5,473 bases of DNA from Bacteroidales bacterium UBA7569. Lineage in GTDB: Bacteria > Bacteroidota > Bacteroidia > Bacteroidales > Paludibacteraceae. A program made the position numbers and the translations under genes. The stretch spans positions 1 to 5,473 of the forward strand of contig DLLF01000023.1 of NCBI GenBank assembly GCA_002477945.1, written 5' to 3'. The notes beneath the pieces were generated by a model. The model was not told the DNA's origin and did no database searches. It saw nothing but the letters and a program-made list of their open reading frames with translations. This document shows positions 1 through 4,557 of this stretch, one piece after another (position 1 is the first letter of the stretch; every line of letters begins with the position of its first letter).

Positions 1-107
1 ACTTTACTCTTGTCGGGGTCGGCAGCCAACTGTTGATACTCGGTGTAGATTGCCAACTCTCTCTGTTCCTTTTCTTGCTGGAACTTGGTTTTGAACACTG
101 TTTCCAT
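1..107 (-). CDS. Unknown protein, N-terminal fragment (runs off the left edge)
   Basis: A minus-strand open frame starts with ATG at 107 and continues past the window edge, giving 35 complete codons. The visible peptide begins METVFKTKFQQEKEQREL and is highly charged and probably helical. I do not recognise a family and assign no function. Support for it being a real gene comes from its own upstream promoter: a Bacteroides-type -33/-7 pair on the minus strand at 258-288. The region just before the ATG is A-rich with no Shine-Dalgarno, which is normal in this phylum. It is divergent from the HTH-Mrr operon, with about 250 bp between starts, so it may be another cargo gene of the island. Confidence 0.6.
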   Translation of the reverse strand, partial: METVFKTKFQQEKEQRELAIYTEYQQLAADPDKSK

Positions 108-157
108 TTTTTTGCTTTATTATTAGTTGTTTTTTTATTTGCTATTTTCGCAAACAA

Positions 158-189
158 TTTGCACAATTAAAAACATTTGTGTAACTTTG
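158..189 (+). promoter_or_regulatory. Bacteroides-type promoter for the HTH-Mrr operon
   Basis: TTTG at 158-161 is followed after 20 bp by TAACTTTG at 182-189. This is an exact match to the Bacteroidota sigma-ABfr pattern (TTTG at -33, TAnnTTTG at -7, 19-21 bp apart). Transcription would start near 195, leaving an untranslated leader of about 160 nt before the ATG at 356. That leader runs through the opposing promoter at 258-288. Confidence 0.7.
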
Positions 190-192
190 CAC

Positions 193-256
193 GCAATTTC
201 AATAAGCGAATAGCGATAGCGAAATTGCTGCGAAGTTGTTTCGTTTTAATTTCGCT
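193..256. repeat. Three-armed inverted repeat in overlapping divergent leaders
   Basis: GCAATTTC (193-200) is complementary to GAAATTGC (221-228). AGCGAAATT (218-226) is complementary to AATTTCGCT (248-256). The middle arm is shared, so only one of the two hairpins can form at a time. The block lies between the predicted starts of the two facing promoters and is therefore in the 5' part of both transcripts. A further small hairpin, TACGAA-TTCGTA, follows at 264-280. Whether this acts as an RNA switch or as a DNA-binding site cannot be told from sequence. Confidence 0.5.
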
Positions 257-257
257 G

Positions 258-288
258 CAAAATTACGAATTTATTTCGTACCCACAAA
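258..288 (-). promoter_or_regulatory. Bacteroides-type promoter for the leftward gene at 1-107
   Basis: On the minus strand, TTTG (288-285) is followed after 19 bp by TAATTTTG (265-258), an exact match to the Bacteroidota consensus. Transcription would start near 250 and run left, giving a leader of about 140 nt to the ATG at 107. It faces the plus-strand promoter at 158-189, so the two transcripts overlap antisense over roughly 55 nt. Confidence 0.65.
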
Positions 289-310
289 ATTTTTGAACAA
301 GTTTTTTGTG
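283..310. promoter_or_regulatory. Candidate operator (interrupted palindrome)
   Basis: CACAAAA (283-289) and TTTTGTG (304-310) are perfect inverted arms. TTG (293-295) and CAA (298-300) are symmetric about the same centre, 296.5. Ten of 14 half-site positions match. The palindrome covers the -33 element of the leftward promoter and lies 45 bp before the HTH gene. Binding by the HTH protein would repress the leftward gene and could feed back on its own operon. This is inference: A/T-rich palindromes can arise by chance. Confidence 0.35.
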
Positions 311-355
311 AAAAAATAAAGACAAAAAGGATAAAATGCAGTAGATCAAACTAAT

Positions 356-739
356 ATGGACGTAAAAAAAATAAGAGAGAAAATGGGCGTTACACAACTG
401 CAACTCGCAGGTATGTGCGGTGTTACGCTCCGTACGGTTCAGAATTGGGAAACAGGTAAGCCACTTCCTGAACGCGCACAGAAACTATTAGAAGCAATCG
501 CAAGTTCTAACGAAACCATTTCGTCTGGCAGTGCTGCTCAAAATGGTGTAAGTGTTGCAGCGGGTACGGGCAGTCAAGTAACGCTTAACCCTGATACACA
601 ACAATTTTTCTCCACGCTTGAAAGACAGCAGGATATTATGAGCCGCCAATTGGAAGAACTTGCGGAAATGCGGCGTTTGACACAGAAGAAAGACGAGCAA
701 ATAGATATGCTTCTCAAACTAATACAAGCCAGGCAATGA
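356..739 (+). CDS. XRE/Cro-C1-type HTH regulator with C-terminal coiled coil
   Basis: A 127-residue predicted DNA-binding regulator. Residues 3-47 form a Cro/C1-type helix-turn-helix. Helix 2 is around TQLQLAGMCGV (13-23) and the recognition helix around LRTVQNWETG (25-34), followed by the typical KPLPERAQKLLEAI tail. Residues 50-80 are a Gly/Ser/Val-rich linker. Residues 83-126 are charged and heptad-like, predicting a coiled coil for dimerisation or higher assembly. The ATG at 356 is the only sensible start because the HTH begins at residue 3; there is no Shine-Dalgarno. Its TGA overlaps the start of the Mrr gene (ATGA, 736-739), so the two are probably translationally coupled. By position it is likely a controller of the endonuclease, comparable in role to restriction-modification C proteins. 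Its binding site and direction of control are unknown. Confidence 0.85.
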   Translation: MDVKKIREKMGVTQLQLAGMCGVTLRTVQNWETGKPLPERAQKLLEAIASSNETISSGSAAQNGVSVAAGTGSQVTLNPDTQQFFSTLERQQDIMSRQLEELAEMRRLTQKKDEQIDMLLKLIQARQ

Positions 740-1644
740 ATACTCCGGAAAGCATAAAAATGGGGCGTAGTCGTATCCTCGCTTCTCGCGTGCTATTTCA
801 CACTCTCTCCTTATTAAATAAGCAGGATGGCGGTTCTATGTCATTTGGCGAGTTAAGGAAACAGTTACCCGACCTGTGCCATTTTGATGAGTGGGAACTA
901 TATATATATCCTAAAACAGGGCAGATTCGTTGGGTAGTTATGTTACAATACTATTCAGTTGACCTCGTTAAAGCAGGCTTGCTTTTGAAAGATAAAGGAG
1001 AGTGGCGCATCACAGACGAAGGGCGACAGGCTCTCACCAAATATACCGAACCGAACAAGTTATTCAAATATACCCACCGGCTATATGCGGAGTGGGTGAA
1101 GAATAACAAGGTAGCCAAAGATCCTTACAAAGACGAGGAGGCAGTAGTTGATGATGTTCCTGCCTCCGTTGTGTTGGAGAATATCAAACAACAAGCCAAT
1201 GACGACCTGCGAACCTATATAGAGCAACGCACTTGGTGGGAGTTTCAAGATATGGTAGCAGCATTGCTCCGTGCAATGGGCTACTATACTCCGTTCGTAG
1301 CACCCAAAGGCAAAGACGGAGGTGTTGACGTAATAGCGTATTCCGACCCATTAGGTGCCACCAAGCCAATACTGAAAGTACAAGTCAAACATTACAGTGA
1401 GAACAACACCGTGTCGGTAGATATAGTACATAAGATTTTGGGAGTAGCAAAAGGTGATACACCTATTATTGTAACATCGGGACGCTTCACAGAGGACGCA
1501 CACACCACTTCAAGGCAAAATAATGTTCGCCTGATAGACGGCAAGGAGTTTGTGGAGTTATGGATAGAGTATTACAACAAAATGACCGAAGACGACAAGA
1601 CACTAATGCCCATCGAACCTGTCTATTTTGTCAAACGAGATTGA
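736..1644 (+). CDS. mrr: Mrr-family restriction endonuclease (type IV-like)
   Basis: A 302-residue protein of the Mrr family, cytoplasmic nucleases that cut DNA carrying particular modifications. Residues about 10-100 form the N-terminal winged-helix domain (Mrr_N type), including RWVVMLQYYSVDLVKAGLL and RITDEGRQAL. Residues about 160-275 form the Mrr catalytic PD-(D/E)xK fold: E169 in WWEFQDMVAALLRAMGY, GKDGGVDVI with D194 and D198, the QVK motif with Q216 and K218, then TSGRFTEDA (248-255) and LIDG (267-269). All expected active-site residues are present and the length is normal, so the enzyme looks intact. The start overlaps the HTH stop by 4 bp. No methyltransferase gene is visible, which fits a modification-dependent enzyme rather than half of a type II pair, though a methylase could lie left of the window. 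Likely island defence cargo; its specificity cannot be read from sequence. Confidence 0.9.
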   Translation: MNTPESIKMGRSRILASRVLFHTLSLLNKQDGGSMSFGELRKQLPDLCHFDEWELYIYPKTGQIRWVVMLQYYSVDLVKAGLLLKDKGEWRITDEGRQALTKYTEPNKLFKYTHRLYAEWVKNNKVAKDPYKDEEAVVDDVPASVVLENIKQQANDDLRTYIEQRTWWEFQDMVAALLRAMGYYTPFVAPKGKDGGVDVIAYSDPLGATKPILKVQVKHYSENNTVSVDIVHKILGVAKGDTPIIVTSGRFTEDAHTTSRQNNVRLIDGKEFVELWIEYYNKMTEDDKTLMPIEPVYFVKRD

Positions 1645-1792
1645 CCCAATAGAACCCCTGACCGCCCCTAATGGCAGGAAAGTTATTTTTTGCAAATTTT
1701 GCGCTCCTTTGACGAAAATAGTTCGACTGGTAAATTCCCTACTGAATAAATTTCGTTGCGTTCTCGGCAAAGAGAGGGCGTTCTGAAAAAGC

Positions 1793-1832
1793 AAAAGCGG
1801 TTGTATAGTTATTATACTGCGTAACCGCTTTT
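1793..1832. terminator. Bidirectional intrinsic terminator
   Basis: AAAAGCGGTT (1793-1802) pairs perfectly with AACCGCTTTT (1823-1832). Inside, GTATA (1803-1807) pairs with TATAC (1813-1817) around a 5-nt loop, leaving a one-sided 5-nt bulge, TGCGT (1818-1822). A-rich and T-rich edges give a U-tract in both directions. It lies between the convergent mrr (stop at 1644) and integrase (stop at 1851) genes, where it can end both transcripts. The rest of 1645-1850 shows no gene or promoter. Confidence 0.75.
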
Positions 1833-1850
1833 ATTATATAGCATACTTCC

Positions 1851-3008
1851 TTACTCGCCTTGCTTGTCGTCCGCAGGTATAATGTTCGGAATACGAGCCA
1901 CTGCTGCTTGTTTGTTTTTGTCAAGTACCTTTGCGTATATCTGCGTGGTGCTGATATTGCGATGTCCGAGCAACTTGGAGGTTGTGTAAATATCTGTACC
2001 CAAGTCCAACATCATCGTCGCAAAGGTATGCCGACCGCAATGGAATGTGATGTCTTTGTTTATACCTGCACGCGCCACCCACAATTTGATTGTATTATTT
2101 GTGCAGGACGGCGAATGTATCGCGCCAAACACTTTCTGTTCTGGTTTGCCTCGTTCTCCCATCAGTTCTGCTGCTTGCTGTGAGATGTCAAGGTACTCTA
2201 AACCACCTGTCTTTTTCTGCTTGAAAATGATACGCGTGTATTCGCCTTGCTGATAGACCTCGCTCCAAGTTAGTTTGAGAATGTCGCTCCGTCGCAAACC
2301 TGTTAAGCACGAAAAAAGGAATGCTCTTTTGATTTCAGGGTAATCGCACTCAGTTTCCGCAAGGCGTTTTACCTCATCAATGGTCAGGTACATTCGCGTT
2401 CCCTCTTCTGCTTTGAAGCCCTCAATACCCCGTAGTGGGTTGGTTGGTATGATATGCTCCTCAAACGCTTGATTGATACACGCCCGTAGTTTATTGAAAT
2501 AACTTACCTTACTGTTGCGTGACAGTTCTTTCTCTTTGAGCCGCGTCCTTTTATCGTGCTGCCAAGCAATAGCGTCATACTCCAAATAATCTTTGAAACC
2601 CTGTACCCATTCAGATGTTATGTCAGCAAAGGTGATGTCCTCACGTGGTTCATATTTTTTCAAATGATGTAGGCACGAATACCAATTGCCCCAGTTACCA
2701 CGGCTTTCGTTACCGAGTCGTTTTTCGCACATAGCGCGGTAGTAGTCGAAAAAACGTGTGCGAGTAGCGAAATCGCCCTCGAAGCCGAACTTGCCGTTCT
2801 TCAAGTCCACAATACGCTTGGCTCGTATGGCTTCCGCCAGTCGCATTGTTTCGATGTTCTTCTCTTTGTCTCTGCGTGTCTTTTCCGGCACAAGGTATAG
2901 TTTCAACCATTCGTAGGTTCGTTTACCATCAATGTAGATGTCAAGATATAGCGACACCGTTCCTGTTGTGTTCGGTCTTTTACGCAACTTTATAGGCTCT
3001 TTGTTCAT
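1851..3008 (-). CDS. Tyrosine recombinase / integrase
   Basis: A 385-residue phage-type site-specific integrase that would insert and excise the island by strand exchange through a covalent 3'-phosphotyrosine. An N-terminal arm-type DNA-binding region (about 1-75, with SLYLDIYIDGKRTYEWLKLYL) is followed by a SAM-like core-binding domain (about 85-190) and the catalytic domain (about 205-370). The catalytic set is complete: R239 in TGLRRSD, K266 in QKKTG, H323 and R326 in HCGRH, H349 in LLGH and nucleophile Y358 in IYAK. Domain order and length fit the integrases of Bacteroidales conjugative and mobilizable elements. The ATG at 3008 is supported by a perfect Shine-Dalgarno 5 nt upstream and a promoter at 3076-3106. 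The gene lies 214 bp downstream of mnmE, same strand, transcribed into the island and converging on mrr. It appears intact. I cannot assign it to a named element. Confidence 0.95.
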   Translation of the reverse strand: MNKEPIKLRKRPNTTGTVSLYLDIYIDGKRTYEWLKLYLVPEKTRRDKEKNIETMRLAEAIRAKRIVDLKNGKFGFEGDFATRTRFFDYYRAMCEKRLGNESRGNWGNWYSCLHHLKKYEPREDITFADITSEWVQGFKDYLEYDAIAWQHDKRTRLKEKELSRNSKVSYFNKLRACINQAFEEHIIPTNPLRGIEGFKAEEGTRMYLTIDEVKRLAETECDYPEIKRAFLFSCLTGLRRSDILKLTWSEVYQQGEYTRIIFKQKKTGGLEYLDISQQAAELMGERGKPEQKVFGAIHSPSCTNNTIKLWVARAGINKDITFHCGRHTFATMMLDLGTDIYTTSKLLGHRNISTTQIYAKVLDKNKQAAVARIPNIIPADDKQGE

Positions 3009-3013
3009 TGTTT

Positions 3014-3022
3014 ACCTCCTTA
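3014..3022 (-). promoter_or_regulatory. Perfect 9-nt Shine-Dalgarno of the integrase
   Basis: On the minus strand TAAGGAGGT (3022 to 3014) is complementary to the full anti-Shine-Dalgarno at the 16S rRNA 3' end. It sits 5 nt before the ATG at 3008 and fixes that start. Such strong sites are rare in Bacteroidota, and none of the other starts in this window has one. Confidence 0.85.
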
Positions 3023-3036
3023 CTGTCTGCAGTCTG

Positions 3037-3082
3037 CGAGTAACAAGATTTTGTTACTCGTCTTGTTTCGAGTCACAAAATT
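3037..3082. repeat. Three iterated 14-bp sites in the integrase control region
   Basis: Three related copies are present: CGAGTAACAAGATT (3037-3050, plus), CGAGTAACAAAATC (3060-3047, minus) and CGAGTCACAAAATT (3069-3082, plus). The first two form a perfect 10-bp inverted repeat (3037-3046 / 3051-3060, 4-nt loop) just downstream of the predicted integrase transcription start. The third covers the -7 element. This arrangement suits binding sites for a repressor, an excisionase or the integrase arm domain. The hairpin would also form in the integrase mRNA, 15 nt upstream of the Shine-Dalgarno. Confidence 0.7.
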
Positions 3083-3106
3083 ACAACAAAAGATGTAAAC
3101 TACAAA
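3076..3106 (-). promoter_or_regulatory. Integrase promoter, Bacteroides type
   Basis: Read on the minus strand, TTTG (3106-3103) is followed after 19 bp by TAATTTTG (3083-3076), an exact TTTG / TAnnTTTG promoter. Transcription would start around 3070, about 60 nt before the ATG at 3008. The -7 element is inside the third copy of the 14-bp repeat, so occupancy of that site should block the promoter. Confidence 0.75.
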
Positions 3107-3114
3107 GCAATTAA

Positions 3115-3197
3115 AGTAAAATAGTAGCGATTAAATGTTTTTCTACAAACTCTGCAACCTCCATAGTATATTTGTGTTAGGTTGCTATTATTTTACT
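3115..3197. repeat. Large inverted repeat between integrase promoter and mnmE
   Basis: AGTAAAATAGTAGC (3115-3128) and GCTATTATTTTACT (3184-3197) are complementary at 13 of 14 positions, and the one mismatch is a G-U pair in plus-strand RNA. A second pair, GCAACCT (3154-3160) and AGGTTGC (3179-3185), is nested inside and shares two bases with the right outer arm. The structure fills most of the space between the integrase -33 element and the end of mnmE. It may be an AT-rich terminator for the mnmE operon, a structured RNA, or integrase/accessory-protein sites flanking the attachment core. No GC-rich hairpin with a clean U-tract was found for mnmE. Confidence 0.5.
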
Positions 3198-3222
3198 CTG
3201 ACTGACTTTCTGAAAAAACACC

Positions 3223-3240
3223 TTATTTTCCGATACAGAA
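3223..3240 (-). other. Candidate attachment-site core at the mnmE 3' end
   Basis: The last 18 nt of mnmE read TTCTGTATCGGAAAATAA on the minus strand and encode F-C-I-G-K-stop. From memory this segment differs at about three positions from the 18-bp trmE attachment site used by Salmonella genomic island 1, whose tail encodes the same residues. With an intact integrase starting 214 bp away, this is the natural insertion target. The role is inferred: no second copy is in the window. Confidence 0.4.
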
Positions 3241-4557
3241 ACGGGAGAAGATGTTGTGGAGGACTTCGGAGGATGTTATTTGTCCTGTTATCTCGCCGAG
3301 AGCGGTGAGGCAGTCCTGCAAGTCCATACTGAGGAACTCGCCGCTTAGTTGGTCATACAGCCCCTGTTCCACGCGGCGAATGGCGTCCAAGGCACGCACA
3401 AGGGCTTCGTAATGGCGTGCGTTGCTGACAGTTACGGCATTACGTGTGTCGAACAACTTGCCCGCTTCGGCAATCAATGCCTGCTTCAGGGGCTCCACAT
3501 CTCCGCTCTTTGCAGACAGGGCTAACTGCGCATTGTGCACGGCGCATTGTGCATTGACAAGGTCTGCCTTGTTGAGTACGCGGATGATGGTTTTGCCTTC
3601 CAGTTCGGGCAGGTCGGAGAGAGTGTCGTGCGGGTCGGCGGCATCTATCACGTTGATGATTATCAGGGCTTTGCGTGCTGCCTGTAGGCTTCGCTCAATG
3701 CCAAGGCTCTCTATCTTGTCGGCGGTGGTACGGATACCCGCGGTGTCGATAAAACGGAACAGAATGCCGCCTAATACCAGCGTGTCCTCTATGGTGTCGC
3801 GTGTGGTACCCTGAACATCACTGACGATAGCGCGTTCCTCACCCACAAGGGCGTTGAGCAGCGTGGACTTGCCTACATTGGTGGCACCTATGATAGCCAC
3901 GGGAATACCCTGCTTGATGGCATTGCCTGCACGGAACGAACCCGTCAGAGCGGTGAGTTTAGCGTCTATCTCTTGTGCCAGCGAGGTCAGTTGATGGCGG
4001 TCGGCAAACTCCAGTTCCTCATGGTCAGCGAAGTCCAATTCTAACTCCACGAGTGAGGTGAACTCCAGTAACCGTGCGCGCAAGGTAGCCAGTTCCTGTG
4101 AGATACCTCCGCGCAACTGATTGATAGCAAGGTCTTTTTCCGCCTTTGTCTGTGCGGCAATCAAGTCTGCAACCGCTTCCGCCTCTGCCAAATCCAACCT
4201 GCCATTCAAGAACGCACGTTGCGTGAACTCACCTGCATGTGCCATCTCACATCCCGCATCCACCAGCCATTGCAGCAGGGTCTGCTGGATATAGAGACTG
4301 CCATGGCAGGCTATCTCCACCACATCTTCGCCCGTGAACGAGTGCGGGGCACGGAAGATACTCACGAGTACCTCGTCCAAGACCTCGTTATCGCGCGCGA
4401 TAGTGCCATAATGAATGGTGTTTGCCGGTGTCGAAAGCAGGGGCTTGCGTCCGTGGAACAGGCTGTCGGTCAACGCAATAGCGTCCGTTCCGCTTACGCG
4501 GATTACGGCAATGCCGCCGCTACCATAGGGGGTGGATATGGCACAGATGGTACTCAT
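3223..4557 (-). CDS. mnmE: tRNA uridine-5-carboxymethylaminomethyl modification GTPase MnmE
   Basis: A 444-residue cytoplasmic GTPase that works with MnmG to place a (carboxymethyl)aminomethyl group on C5 of wobble uridine 34 in certain tRNAs. The N-terminal folate-binding domain starts MSTICAISTPYGSGGIAVIR. It includes FTGEDVVEIACHG (74-86) and AGEFTQRAFLNGRLDLAEAE (108-127). The G domain shows P-loop GATNVGKST (224-232), GTTRDTIED (250-258), DTAG (271-274), NKAD (329-332) and SAK (348-350). The C-terminal CIGK tail with C441 is intact. Length is normal for the family. The frame is open upstream to 4677, but homology and the ATGA overlap with the prmA stop fix the start at 4557. Between the NKAD and SAK motifs the protein is encoded by a short tandem repeat (3528-3553). 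The extreme 3' end is the likely island target and its coding is preserved. Confidence 0.97.
   Translation of the reverse strand: MSTICAISTPYGSGGIAVIRVSGTDAIALTDSLFHGRKPLLSTPANTIHYGTIARDNEVLDEVLVSIFRAPHSFTGEDVVEIACHGSLYIQQTLLQWLVDAGCEMAHAGEFTQRAFLNGRLDLAEAEAVADLIAAQTKAEKDLAINQLRGGISQELATLRARLLEFTSLVELELDFADHEELEFADRHQLTSLAQEIDAKLTALTGSFRAGNAIKQGIPVAIIGATNVGKSTLLNALVGEERAIVSDVQGTTRDTIEDTLVLGGILFRFIDTAGIRTTADKIESLGIERSLQAARKALIIINVIDAADPHDTLSDLPELEGKTIIRVLNKADLVNAQCAVHNAQLALSAKSGDVEPLKQALIAEAGKLFDTRNAVTVSNARHYEALVRALDAIRRVEQGLYDQLSGEFLSMDLQDCLTALGEITGQITSSEVLHNIFSRFCIGK
3528..3553. repeat. Two-copy tandem repeat inside mnmE
   Basis: GCGCATTGTGCA occurs at 3528-3539 and again at 3542-3553, a 14-bp period, followed by a partial third GCATTG overlapping at 3551-3556. 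On the coding strand it yields NAQCAVHNAQ (335-344), in the loop between the GTPase NKAD and SAK motifs. It resembles the short GCATTGTGCATTGTG-type repeats I recall from some Bacteroidales genomes; that resemblance is from memory. Confidence 0.6.

Larger units (their letters stand above)
1..3240. mobile_element. End of an integrative genomic island at mnmE (partial)
   Basis: From the left edge to the end of mnmE the DNA is visibly AT-richer than the operon to its right. It carries an integrase next to a conserved chromosomal gene end, an HTH-Mrr defence cassette and a divergent unknown gene. This is the usual layout of an integrated island, with the recombinase beside one attachment site and cargo behind it. 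No conjugation, replication or phage structural gene is visible, so it cannot be classed as an ICE, mobilizable element or prophage. The left boundary is outside the window and the exact right boundary depends on the attachment core. Confidence 0.5.

Noticed and set aside
158..288. Invertible promoter (phase-variable inverton)
   Set aside because: The inverted arms (193-200, 218-228, 248-256) lie between the promoters rather than flanking one, and they are only 8-9 bp. No invertase-type recombinase is adjacent; the tyrosine integrase is 1.5 kb away behind convergent genes.
586..606. Sequence CTGATACACAA in the HTH gene as a second copy of the attachment core
   Set aside because: Only about eight bases resemble the core CCGATACAGAA. 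It lies inside the HTH coding region and the flanks do not match.
1793..1832. Integron attC-like recombination site, because of the bulged hairpin
   Set aside because: It lacks paired conserved RYYYAAC/GTTRRRY boxes in the right order and has A/T-rich edges. Its place between two convergent stops is better explained as a terminator.
1860..2183. 107-codon plus-strand open frame opposite the integrase C-terminus
   Set aside because: It lies wholly antisense to the integrase catalytic domain, is Cys/His-rich without a recognisable motif, and starts downstream of a terminator with no promoter.
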